Shown: positions 5,500-11,971 of the stretch, one piece after another | Layout: each line of letters opens with the position of its first letter | Numbering within the stretch: the first letter of the stretch is position 1 | NCBI GenBank assembly: GCA_000403035.1 | Contig: AQSL01000119.1 | Span: 706 to 12,676, forward strand | DNA: 11,971 bases | Direction: 5' to 3' | From: Candidatus Latescibacter anaerobius SCGC AAA252-E07 | GTDB lineage: Bacteria; Latescibacterota; Latescibacteria; Latescibacterales; Latescibacteraceae | Notes under the pieces: generated by a model | What the model was told of the DNA's origin: nothing | The model's input: only the letters and a program-made list of their open reading frames with translations | The model's database searches: none | Program-made: the position numbers and the translations under genes

Positions 5500-6324
5500 G
5501 AGGCTCCTCCATTACAGTGAAATGTGTTAAATGTTCTTAGATTTCGCCTCTATCCTGGCAGATTAACAAATTTTACGCTCATATTTCCAGCTTATACCAG
5601 ATGCACGGTCGTGTGCTTTCCTGCCACGTGCAACGGTATTGGCAAAGACCTTCTTTTGATAGAAGACAGGTTATCTGCCGATATAATTCCCCCGATTGTA
5701 TTTCCCATTACTTATATACTATACAATGAATTCACATACGTTATATCTGAACCGGTATTCCCCATATCAAATTCCCGAGTAGTCAAAGTTCATTACAATT
5801 CCGTTGATAAATGAATATTATCACTTTTAAGTTCCTCTACAAGTATTTTCTGCATGCTGATCATTCAATTTTTACACAATTTTACAGAATATATGTGGTA
5901 TAAACGCTGAAACATACCAATAAGAGACACGTATCCATTGAATAAATCCCCATAACGGTGTTGTTAGACAGAATAGCAGCGCAATCGTCCTATCCGGGAC
6001 AATATCTCGGCGAACAACCTCTTGTCTATCGCCACCTCAGCCATCTGAAACGTGACGTATCTGCTATGCCTGACAACCTTCGCTCCGATCTTGATAATTT
6101 TCACGAGGAAGCTGCGGGAAGAACTGTTGAATCGGGAAGTTTTTGATACATTGTTTGAAGCAAAAGTTCTTATGGAACGATGGAGACGAGAGTATAATCA
6201 TATAAGTGAGTATTTTGCCCCCTTTAGGGGCTACAGTAACAAGTATTCTTTATTGCTTGTAATTTAATAAGTGTATAAAATATTATAATACTAACTGGTT
6301 CGTAAAAAACCAAAAGGATCGTGA
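5500..6324. other. Gene-poor intergenic stretch
   Basis: About 820 bases separate the two secreted-protein genes. The only recognisable content is the ribosome site of the gamma-glutamyltransferase gene at its left end and the IS3 transposase scrap near 6103-6201. A 62-aa frame at 5958-6146 and a 96-aa frame at 5524-5814 lack ribosome sites and family resemblance. A GCCCC/GGGGC hairpin at 6217-6231 has no T tail. No promoter here is convincing. Confidence 0.5.
6103..6201 (+). pseudogene. Remnant of an IS3-family transposase (OrfB C-terminus)
   Basis: In one frame the translation reads RKLREELLNREVFDT and continues LFEAKVLMERWRREYNHI. This is the very conserved segment near the C-terminus of IS3-type OrfB integrase-fold transposases (LRDELLNRE.F.TL.EA...IE.WR..YN). 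The usual preceding ESFNG and the following RPHSSLGY are both absent, and no catalytic DDE residues remain apart from this tail. The match starts and stops abruptly and no inverted repeats are visible, so this is a small decayed scrap left by an insertion sequence. The open frame containing it starts at 6052 and ends at 6267 with unrelated sequence. Confidence 0.7.
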
Positions 6325-7791
6325 TTATTTTAATTCCAGAAATGTAACATCTCTCTTGAGGAAATACCGTGGTAATCTCAGGTCCCCGATATTACATCTT
6401 CTGACTTCATACCATGTTCCATCATCGTCCTGGTAACCGTAGCCATGTTGGTCAAACACAAGTGGTACGCCGTTTTGTTTACCGAGAAGAAGCTGGCAGT
6501 GGCCGCCGCAGCTTTGAATGGTAACGAACGGTTCATTTTCAAGAATTTTTTTATAATAGTATTCCTTACCCATTTCCGGATGCAGAACTGTTGTGTTATT
6601 ATTATTAAAAAAAGTAAACAGACTGCCGTTACCGGGCAGATTGAATCCAAAACAAGCAAAGATATCCCTGTAAGTCGTCTCATGCTGGCGGCCAAACCAT
6701 GCACCGCTCCAGTCGTACGGATTATCGAGCAATTTGAACGCTATCTCAACGATGTTGCGGCGGGTATACGGTAAAAATCCCACGTGAACATCATTATTTT
6801 CTTTTAGCCATGCCGTTTCGATAGTGAACTTCCCGTTCATTCTCCTGACCGGCACTTTTATCACACGGGGATTGCTTTTTGAAACGAGCGGTAATCGGGC
6901 GCCCATTCCAAACCATCCCGAAGCACAGGTACAACTTTCATCAGTATAGAACGGCACCCGGTCTGCCGCAGCAATTATAAAATCTCGAGTATCGATAAAC
7001 TCATTAATTTCTCTTTGTGAGCCAAACGCCGCATCCTCGCTTCTGAGCCAGCCATATCCCTCCTCACACAACACAAACACATACTCACCCGATCTCGAAA
7101 AATGGAGAACCATCAACGGCTTACCAATTTTTACCACTCCGATATTCCATAAATCCCATCGCATTTTCCCCGACTGAGTCTTTCCGGGTTGTTCAGGCAG
7201 TGAAGGAATATTTCTCAGACGGGCAGTACATACAGTTATACCGTCGCGGACGCTTATTCTGTTGCTTACATTGTTGAGAGCAATTTCTTGTTCAAAATCA
7301 TCTATTTGACCGGCGCTGTAAGGAATGGCAAGTTGATTTGCATAAACCTGGCTTCTCAGAAATTCGATTTCAGCTTGTAACCTGGTTTTTACAGTATCTG
7401 CAACCGCGCGGGGATCCAGGTTGTGAAGATCGGTCAATCTGAAGGAAAATCCCGGCCACCAATTTATTATTGCAGGGATTCTCTCCTCGGGGACGCCTTT
7501 GAAAGGTTCGGGAGAATTAATTCTCTGCTGGTAATTCTTGTTCATCTGCATGATTTGATCTGTCGTGAGAATAATCTCATCGGGTTGTTTCATCCGTTGA
7601 ATCCAGTAACCTGTTTCGCACATTTCCGGAAGAATCCAGGGAAGCACATCGGGGGCTCTGTTATAGAGAGCATCTTCAAGATCCGGTATCACATCGAGTG
7701 TTACCGGGTCTATGTGCTCGGAGAATACAATAGTTGAAAAAATTAAAAGGATCGATACACAACCAATAAGAATCCATACCCGTCGTTTCAA
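6325..7791 (-). CDS. Secreted SH3-NlpC/P60 protein lacking the catalytic cysteine
   Basis: This 488-aa protein has a signal peptide (about 1-24), a helical N-terminal region (about 60-170) like the N-terminal domain found in NlpC/P60 proteins, a bacterial SH3-type region (about 215-345) and a C-terminal NlpC/P60 domain (about 346-480). Family members are periplasmic or secreted cysteine peptidases cutting gamma-D-Glu-diaminopimelate bonds in peptidoglycan. The motif that normally reads (Y)GWGG...RDCSxxxRDxF here reads YDWSGAWFGRQHETTYRDIF, so His370 stands where the cysteine is expected. The partner histidine is kept (His431 in CGGHCQLLLG). It may be a binding pseudoenzyme. The start is TTG 7791 with AAAGGAG seven bases upstream; the ATG nearer the ribosome site is in another frame. 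Confidence 0.8.
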   Translation of the reverse strand: MKRRVWILIGCVSILLIFSTIVFSEHIDPVTLDVIPDLEDALYNRAPDVLPWILPEMCETGYWIQRMKQPDEIILTTDQIMQMNKNYQQRINSPEPFKGVPEERIPAIINWWPGFSFRLTDLHNLDPRAVADTVKTRLQAEIEFLRSQVYANQLAIPYSAGQIDDFEQEIALNNVSNRISVRDGITVCTARLRNIPSLPEQPGKTQSGKMRWDLWNIGVVKIGKPLMVLHFSRSGEYVFVLCEEGYGWLRSEDAAFGSQREINEFIDTRDFIIAAADRVPFYTDESCTCASGWFGMGARLPLVSKSNPRVIKVPVRRMNGKFTIETAWLKENNDVHVGFLPYTRRNIVEIAFKLLDNPYDWSGAWFGRQHETTYRDIFACFGFNLPGNGSLFTFFNNNNTTVLHPEMGKEYYYKKILENEPFVTIQSCGGHCQLLLGKQNGVPLVFDQHGYGYQDDDGTWYEVRRCNIGDLRLPRYFLKRDVTFLELK

Positions 7792-7837
7792 CGCACATCT
7801 CCTTTTTCGAAATGAATTTATTTTGAATAATTTTTAA

Positions 7838-7867
7838 ATTAAATCCATACTATTTCGTCATTTTCAA
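7838..7867 (-). promoter_or_regulatory. Putative promoter of the NlpC/P60 gene
   Basis: On the minus strand TTGAAA (7867-7862) and TTTAAT (7843-7838), 18 bp apart, resemble sigma-70 boxes about 45 bases before the TTG start. The surroundings are AT-rich, so chance matches are possible. Confidence 0.4.
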
Positions 7868-7977
7868 ATAATAGTGAAACTGAATTAAAATGACATTCCC
7901 TATTTCAAAATCATAATTGATCTCGGCTGGACATGCAATTTCCATAACAGCCGGCGAAAAAGCGGTTAATAATGAGG

Positions 7978-9243
7978 TTAATAATATGACTGAATTCGCC
8001 TGAGGTGGGTTCTTAAGTTAATATCTTTTTTAAAAATACCTAATTTTTTCCTGATATTTTCACGGTGTTTTTCAATGGTATTGCAAGAAACATTTAATAG
8101 CACGGAAATCTCTTTGTTCATAAGACCGCTTTCTATCATGGTGCTAATTTCTATTTCCCTGGGAGTTAACTTATAAGTCTTTTTTGTTATCTTTCGACCA
8201 AACGAAGATGATAATTTATCCAAAAGATGACTGAGTAAATCAATATATTCATCAGAATTATTACTTAATTTAAGCTTTTCTAAAACAGGTATTATTAGTT
8301 CTTGGATATTGGTTATTATATCATCTTTAATTATGTTTTTTTCAATTTCTACCTGCTCTATTACTTCTCTCAGAGCAATATTCTTTTGCTCTAAAGCGTC
8401 CATTTGTTTTCGCAATTTTAACTCAGATAATCGCAAATTTTCTTCCATATGCTTTCTGACAGTTATATCTTTCATAAATACTGATAGTCCATCCCTTGTG
8501 GGATATGCGTTTATTTCAAAAATATAAATTGTGTTTTCAACCTGGTAGTAATGTTCAATGTAATCAGGTTTTTGTTTTTCCAATATATCAATGAATAATT
8601 TCTCCACTTTTGTATCTTTAATGTCGGGGAAAATATCATAGATTGATTTGCCTAATGCCTCTTCTGCTGAAATCCCAGTGAGTCTTTCTGAAGCTTCGTT
8701 CCAATAAGTACAGTTAAAATTCCTGTCCATCGCTAAAAAAACATCATGTATACTTTCAGCAAGCTCTCTGAATTTATTTTCATTTTTAATCAGTTCTTCC
8801 TCAACCTTCTTTAAGTCGGTGATGTCTTCTCCCTGAACTATCTGTAAATTAGTAGGTTTCATTTCATGAATTATGTTGTAAACTGAAAGTGCAACATAAC
8901 GTTGTTCGCCATCTTTTCTTGTGATGATAAACTCATTTCGTTTAATATCAATTTCTTTATGCATTGATTTTTTTGCAATTTCTATAACTTTTTTTCGGTA
9001 TTTTTTATCTGGGTAGAGTTTTGTCATCCAAGTTTCTATATCTGGTATTTCATCATATCTATATCCTGTAAGTTTAGCCATAGCATCATTATATTCTAAA
9101 TGTTTCCCACTTTCAGATAATACCAGAGTTGGAATAGGACTTTGGGAATAGGTAATCCATATCTCTTTAAATTCCAGTTCCTTTAATTTTTCATTTAAAT
9201 TCTTTACTTTTTCTTCTAATTCTTTATAGGTAGGTTTATCCAT
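7978..9243 (-). CDS. PAS-PAS-LuxR one-component regulator
   Basis: This 421-aa cytoplasmic protein combines sensing and DNA binding. A short charged coiled coil (3-25) leads into PAS domain 1 (about 28-145; YNDAMAKLTGY, then the C-terminal GEDITDLKK) and PAS domain 2 (about 155-265; WNEASERLTG, then MKDITVRKH). A long coiled coil follows (about 265-310). A LuxR/FixJ-type helix-turn-helix ends the protein (about 358-405; LTPREIEISTMI, NKEISVLLNVS, NTIEKHRENIRKKLG). There is no transmembrane segment, receiver or kinase domain, so a small ligand or redox cue is probably read directly by the PAS domains. ATG 9243 has GGAG seven bases upstream. The gene is conspicuously AT-rich: for example, the line 8281-8340 has 12 G/C of 60, against 38 of 60 for 4261-4320 in the gamma-glutamyltransferase gene. 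This suggests transfer. Targets are unknown. Confidence 0.9.
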   Translation of the reverse strand: MDKPTYKELEEKVKNLNEKLKELEFKEIWITYSQSPIPTLVLSESGKHLEYNDAMAKLTGYRYDEIPDIETWMTKLYPDKKYRKKVIEIAKKSMHKEIDIKRNEFIITRKDGEQRYVALSVYNIIHEMKPTNLQIVQGEDITDLKKVEEELIKNENKFRELAESIHDVFLAMDRNFNCTYWNEASERLTGISAEEALGKSIYDIFPDIKDTKVEKLFIDILEKQKPDYIEHYYQVENTIYIFEINAYPTRDGLSVFMKDITVRKHMEENLRLSELKLRKQMDALEQKNIALREVIEQVEIEKNIIKDDIITNIQELIIPVLEKLKLSNNSDEYIDLLSHLLDKLSSSFGRKITKKTYKLTPREIEISTMIESGLMNKEISVLLNVSCNTIEKHRENIRKKLGIFKKDINLRTHLRRIQSYY

Positions 9244-9440
9244 TCTTTTTCTCCAATATCAATCCTTTATATCATAACAGATTACTTTCTACTCATTAAA
9301 ACATAAGCCGATATTCCTAATATCATAATCAATTTAGCTCATGTTTGTACTATATTTAATTTATAAGTAAATAATAGCATACTTTTTTATTTCAGACAAG
9401 TATAATAATTTGTCATGTTTCTAATGGAAACAGAGTTTTC

Positions 9441-9472
9441 CCCGATATGAATTAATTGTATACTAAATCGGG
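9441..9472 (+). promoter_or_regulatory. Inverted repeat around a TATACT box before the 58-aa ORF
   Basis: CCCGAT (9441-9446) and ATCGGG (9467-9472) are reverse complements flanking TATACT (9459-9464), a fair -10 box. The right arm runs into the GGGAGG ribosome site of the 58-aa ORF. It could be an operator or a hairpin hiding the ribosome site; there is no good -35. Confidence 0.3.
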
Positions 9473-9483
9473 AGGGAAACATT

Positions 9484-9660
9484 ATGAGCAAGAGACGGAT
9501 GTCCCACATGAATCCCGAACCATGTGTATCTGTCATTCTGACATTTTCGGGCAATCCGGAGCTTCTTCTCGGGCGCTTTTCAGCTAAGTGCGTTCTAAGA
9601 ATTAAAGCTTGTATTCATGAGACAGTATCATGGCCTATATATAATACCCCCCAATCATAA
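9484..9660 (+). CDS. Possible 58-aa ORF, perhaps a transposase-start remnant
   Basis: ATG 9484 lies seven bases after GGGAGG (9471-9476) and opens a 58-codon frame ending at TAA 9658-9660. The protein starts MSKRRMSHMNPEP and later has GRFSAK and HETVSWPIY. RFSAK and ETVS are fragments that also occur near the start of some IS3-type OrfA proteins, so this may be a scrambled insertion-sequence remnant, but the likeness is weak. The good ribosome site is the main reason to list it. No function can be assigned. Confidence 0.3.
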   Translation: MSKRRMSHMNPEPCVSVILTFSGNPELLLGRFSAKCVLRIKACIHETVSWPIYNTPQS

Positions 9661-9662
9661 CG

Positions 9663-9687
9663 TCTCAGGGCGACTGGTATACCCCTG
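9663..9687. repeat. Small stem-loop repeat, copy 1
   Basis: TCTCAGGG (9663-9670) and ACCCCTG (9681-9687) flank a 10-base centre and can pair as CAGGG/CCCTG. A related arrangement, TCTCAGGGGG...ACCCCTCTG, recurs at 10489-10514, both in intergenic DNA. This suggests a small dispersed hairpin repeat, though two imperfect copies are weak evidence. Confidence 0.35.
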
Positions 9688-9928
9688 TGGATGTAATTAT
9701 TGATGTTATTTTGCCTGGATAATAGTCAGATATGTTTTTGAGGTGAAATCGTGGATTCTTTGTTGTTTAAGTCTGCTTACGAGGTACTATCAATAATCAC
9801 TTGTTTCAAGCTAAGAAAAATGATATTATTCAGCTATAATTCAACATGATATCAAATTTACCCTTATATGAAGTTGTTAGAGGGAATGTAGGATTAAATT
9901 AATATTCAAAAACTCTTGGAGGTATGAC

Positions 9929-10138
9929 ATGTCTGATAGTGTCTACAAAGTAATTGAACTGGTAGGAACAAGTGATGTTTCCTGGGAAGAAGCAGCACAA
10001 AATGCAGTGGAGACAGCAAGCAAAAGTCTTAAAGACTTAAGAATAGCAGAAGTTAATAAATTGGACATGAAAGTTGAGAATGGGAAAGTTGCCGCTTATC
10101 GTGCCAGGGTAAGCCTGTCATTTAAATATGAATCTTGA
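9929..10138 (+). CDS. Dodecin-family protein
   Basis: This 69-aa protein matches dodecin in length and throughout its sequence: VYKVIELVGTS at the first strand, WEEAAQNAVETASKSLKDL as the single helix, then two strands ending GKVAAYRARVSLSFKYE. Dodecins assemble as hollow dodecamers in the cytoplasm that bind flavins, often storing or shielding riboflavin or FMN. In flavin-binding relatives a tryptophan after the helix (LxWFEV) stacks on the isoalloxazine ring; here that place reads LRIAEV, so the ligand or binding mode may differ. ATG 9929 has GGAGG (9917-9921) seven bases upstream. It is probably a single-gene unit; TATAAT at 9835-9840 is a candidate -10. No clear terminator follows, only an A-rich stretch. 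Confidence 0.92.
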   Translation: MSDSVYKVIELVGTSDVSWEEAAQNAVETASKSLKDLRIAEVNKLDMKVENGKVAAYRARVSLSFKYES

Positions 10139-10359
10139 GATTAAGGTAGTTAAAAGATAAAAAAAATAATCAGGTAATTATTATGAGTATTGAAAATGAA
10201 ATGTCACGAAGGAGTTTTTGACTAAATGATCACAGTCCGGAATGAGTGTTTATAAAGTTATAATACCTTTTCAAGCGCAGTTATACATCTAAAAACTACT
10301 CTATATGAAATCCTATATGAAATGTGAGATACGTTATTGTTTTTTAAGAGGTGATAATC

Positions 10360-10400
10360 TGACTGGCAGACGGGAGGTCACGGGTTCGACATCACGGTAT
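10360..10400 (+). pseudogene. tRNA-like scrap (variable loop and T arm)
   Basis: The stretch CTGACTGGCAGACGGGAGGTCACGGGTTCGA (given in two parts: CTGACTGGCAGACGG, then GAGGTCACGGGTTCGA) looks like the anticodon arm, variable loop and T loop of a tRNA. The 3' T-stem strand that should read like CCCGTG is disrupted (ACATCACGG), and no acceptor or CCA follows. It may be a decayed tRNA end, for example an old integration scar, or chance. Confidence 0.3.
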
Positions 10401-10488
10401 ATAATAGATATGTATCAAGTTAAAGCACTTATCAATGGCTATAAGCGTCTATTCTTATGAAAAGTAACCGCATCCCTGTGCCTCAATA

Positions 10489-10514
10489 TCTCAGGGGGCT
10501 TGTGTACCCCTCTG
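10489..10514. repeat. Small stem-loop repeat, copy 2
   Basis: TCTCAGGGGG (10489-10498) and ACCCCTCTG (10506-10514) can pair as AGGGG/CCCCT. The outer sequence matches the copy at 9663-9687. Confidence 0.35.
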
Positions 10515-10572
10515 TCAGATTCCAGAACCAATTATAAGGTCGCTCATAGGTAACCCTAAATATTGTATGAAT

Positions 10573-10606
10573 AAAAAAAGCACTTCAGAAAAATGCATAA
10601 GTGCTT
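10573..10606 (-). terminator. Intrinsic terminator of tRNA-Gln
   Basis: Read on the minus strand, AAGCACTT (10606-10599) pairs perfectly with AAGTGCTT (10585-10578) around a 13-nt loop. The T run continues to 10573. It lies about 10 bases after the tRNA CCA, the expected place. Confidence 0.85.
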
Positions 10607-10616
10607 GTAAATATTA

Positions 10617-10690
10617 TGGCTGCCCCGCAAGGATTCGAACCTCGATAAACTGATCCAGAGTCAGCCGTCTTGCCATTAGACCACGGGGCA
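10617..10690 (-). tRNA. tRNA-Gln(CUG)
   Basis: The 74-nt minus-strand gene folds as a full cloverleaf. The acceptor is TGCCCCG with CGGGGCA, the discriminator is G, and CCA is encoded (10619-10617). The anticodon stem GCTGA/TCAGT encloses loop CTCTGGA with anticodon CTG (10658-10656). The T arm is CGAGG-TTCGAAT-CCTTG with one wobble pair. The anticodon and the TGCCCCGTGGT start, typical of tRNA-Gln, agree on glutamine. It has its own promoter and terminator and is a single-gene transcript. Confidence 0.97.
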
Positions 10691-10709
10691 TCGTTGATTT
10701 TGACCATAA

Positions 10710-10738
10710 AGAATAACACTATTTCCATGTAAAGTCAA
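10710..10738 (-). promoter_or_regulatory. Promoter of tRNA-Gln
   Basis: On the minus strand TTGACT (10738-10733), a 17-bp spacer and TATTCT (10715-10710) match sigma-70 boxes. The -10 box is about 20 bases before the mature tRNA 5' end, leaving a short 5' leader, as expected for a tRNA gene. Confidence 0.7.
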
Positions 10739-11046
10739 GGAGAATGCTGGCTACCTGGCGACCCCCCGTTTTATTTCACATAAGTTAAGATTCAATTGGA
10801 GATAATCACATTTTCTTATTCTAAGAGGTTTTGATCGTCGTTTAACCGCCCTTTCGAGCACGAAGGAGATTGCGGCAGGTATCATAGAGTACTGATAATC
10901 GGGAATATCATGTCATTTTTGCGAGGCAAGCGAGAGGCAAGCGATTCGATAGAGGCAGCTGTTCATTCTTATTTCCATCCGGCTTTTTCCCGCACACACG
11001 GTTAAAAGCTTACTATTCAGGGATTTCAGCCACACATTACATTCTT
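10739..11046. other. Intergenic stretch between tRNA-Gln and the propeller gene
   Basis: About 300 bases with no credible gene. The only ordered feature is an exact tandem duplication of GAGGCAAGCGA (10923-10933 and 10934-10944). No clear terminator follows the propeller gene. Confidence 0.5.
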
Positions 11047-11970
11047 TTAGTTACCGGATTCAGGTGTGTATCGTACCACACCATTATCGGTGCCGATCCA
11101 AAGAATGCCGGTCTTGAGGTCCACAGCAAGTGCATGGGCGGGTGCGCCGGCAATATCTCCGGGTAAATCGAACGTATTCCAGGTATCACCGGATAAATAA
11201 AAAACTCCTCCATCCGCGGCAGCCCATAAAATACCGAAGTTATCCTGTACAAAATCATTTATCCCGCCTGATGTCAAACCCTGTCCGGTTCCGTAGGTAA
11301 TCCATGATACTCCATCAAATGAAACTGCACCGCTCGATGTCCCGCACCATATCCTGCCGCTCATATCTTTATATACAACTTTAACATATGTGCCGGGAAG
11401 CACATCGGAACCATATGATTTCCAGTTCTCACCATCGAAAACACTGATTCCGTTGGTCGTGCCCACCCAGACATCGCCCAAAGCACCCGCTGCAATCGAA
11501 GTAACCTCGCTGGACCCACCAAGTTCGGTGATATATGATGACCATCCCCCGAGAGAATGCACGCTCACTCCACCCTGGGTGCCAAACCAAATTGAAAAAT
11601 CTGTCATGGGCACAATTTCCGTAACATAACGGTTAACAAGGCTGTCCCTATCAGCCAGAGAGGTCCAGAGTGTGTCATTAAACGCCATGCTGGATACTCC
11701 CGACACCGTTCCGGCCCAGACCATACCGGTGTAATCAACAGCAATTGACAGTACTTCCATATCCGGAATATCATATTCCGCGCCATAGGTATAAAAGGTA
11801 GAATCAATGTTCGAATAAAATGAGATACCGTTCCTTGTTGCAAACCAGATACCGTTATAAATGTAATCCACAGCCATATCGGTTACCGCATTATCTGCCA
11901 GCCCGTCTTCCGTGCGGAAAACAGTAAATGTGCTCACCAAATCGCCGCTTGTATCATCATTCACAAGCGT
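11047..11970 (-). CDS. Beta-propeller protein, C-terminal part (runs off the window)
   Basis: The frame is open to the right edge, so the true N-terminus is outside the window; the GTG at 11964 has no ribosome site and is not the start. The visible part of about 307 residues consists of seven repeats of roughly 40 residues, each with a W-x-G-T-x-x-G-V-like core: IWFATRNGISFY, VWAGTVSGVSSM, IWFGTQGGVSVH, VWVGTTNGISVF, IWCGTSSGAVSF, LWAAADGGVFYL, LWIGTDNGVVRY. This is the two-component-regulator propeller repeat (Reg_prop type), found in the extracellular sensor part of hybrid kinases and in secreted proteins. It ends directly after the last repeat (RYTPESGN), so there is no C-terminal kinase or Y_Y_Y domain. 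A stand-alone secreted propeller is more likely than a sensor kinase. Confidence 0.8.
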   Translation of the reverse strand, partial: TLVNDDTSGDLVSTFTVFRTEDGLADNAVTDMAVDYIYNGIWFATRNGISFYSNIDSTFYTYGAEYDIPDMEVLSIAVDYTGMVWAGTVSGVSSMAFNDTLWTSLADRDSLVNRYVTEIVPMTDFSIWFGTQGGVSVHSLGGWSSYITELGGSSEVTSIAAGALGDVWVGTTNGISVFDGENWKSYGSDVLPGTYVKVVYKDMSGRIWCGTSSGAVSFDGVSWITYGTGQGLTSGGINDFVQDNFGILWAAADGGVFYLSGDTWNTFDLPGDIAGAPAHALAVDLKTGILWIGTDNGVVRYTPESGN

Positions 11971-11971
11971 T

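Larger units (their letters stand above)
9244..9928. other. Intergenic stretch between divergent regulator and dodecin genes
   Basis: This AT-rich stretch of nearly 700 bases holds a possible minus-strand -10 for the PAS-LuxR gene (TATGAT, 9276-9271, weak -35), a possible 58-aa ORF (9484-9660), a small stem-loop (9663-9687) and a TATAAT at 9835-9840 that could be the -10 of the dodecin gene, though its -35 is poor. No larger gene is seen. Confidence 0.5.
10139..10616. other. Intergenic stretch between dodecin and tRNA-Gln
   Basis: About 480 bases without a convincing gene. It holds two 11-bp direct repeats CTATATGAAAT (10301-10311 and 10313-10323), a tRNA-like scrap (10360-10400), the second copy of the small stem-loop repeat (10489-10514) and the tRNA terminator (10573-10606). 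Short frames here are 12 codons or fewer and not credible. Confidence 0.5.

Noticed and set aside
5524..5814. 96-aa + frame upstream of the gamma-glutamyltransferase gene
   Set aside because: It has no ribosome site, overlaps the enzyme's expected promoter region and has no family resemblance.
6217..6231. GCCCC/GGGGC hairpin as a terminator
   Set aside because: The stem is short and neither strand has a T run after it.
6445..6774. 109-aa + frame, plus similar frames opposite the large genes (4084-4563, 4657-5082, 7423-7737, 11390-11629)
   Set aside because: These are antisense shadows of well-supported minus-strand genes.

Overview
The window is a bacterial chromosome segment in which the right end of an integrated mobile element (about 1-3381) sits next to ordinary chromosomal genes. 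The host phylum cannot be fixed from this sequence. The PAS-LuxR protein opens with a charged start (KPTYKELEEKVK) that I associate with Desulfobacterota sensor proteins. A secreted SH3-NlpC/P60 protein and a WxGTxxGV propeller also fit a Gram-negative of that kind or one of the candidate phyla. This is inference only.

Region 1 (1-3381, AT-rich, all genes on +) is the integrase-proximal end of an element inserted in tRNA-Arg(UCU). It starts with the tail of an unidentified gene. A strong promoter (268-295) then drives a roughly 145-nt leader that folds on paper as a three-way junction closed by an 11-bp stem and ends in seven T's. A 113-aa unknown gene (461-802) follows. Next comes a compact cluster: a protein with only sigma-70 region 4 (955-1458), a gene overlapping it by one base (1458-2072), a 54-aa TTG-start ORF (2079-2243) and a complete tyrosine recombinase (2256-3272). 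Two 12-bp direct repeats and the 3' half of tRNA-Arg(UCU) (3337-3381) end the element. The intact tRNA and the left end should lie upstream of the window.

Region 2 (3382-7977, mostly minus strand) holds an unexplained open frame without a start, a secreted gamma-glutamyltransferase-family enzyme (3835-5499), a gene-poor stretch with an IS3-type transposase scrap (about 6103-6201), and a secreted SH3-NlpC/P60 protein (6325-7791) whose expected catalytic cysteine is a histidine. The two secreted proteins both belong to families acting on gamma-glutamyl bonds, but they are about 0.8 kb apart and need not be linked.

Region 3 (7978-11971) holds a very AT-rich PAS-PAS-LuxR regulator (minus), a possible 58-aa ORF, a dodecin (plus), a tRNA-like T-arm scrap, a tRNA-Gln(CUG) with its promoter and terminator (minus), and the C-terminal part of a beta-propeller protein that runs off the right edge (minus). 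No CRISPR array, reverse transcriptase, restriction system or recognisable defence gene is present. The most unusual items are the structured leader RNA at 303-448, the region-4-only sigma-like protein, and the NlpC/P60 protein lacking its cysteine.
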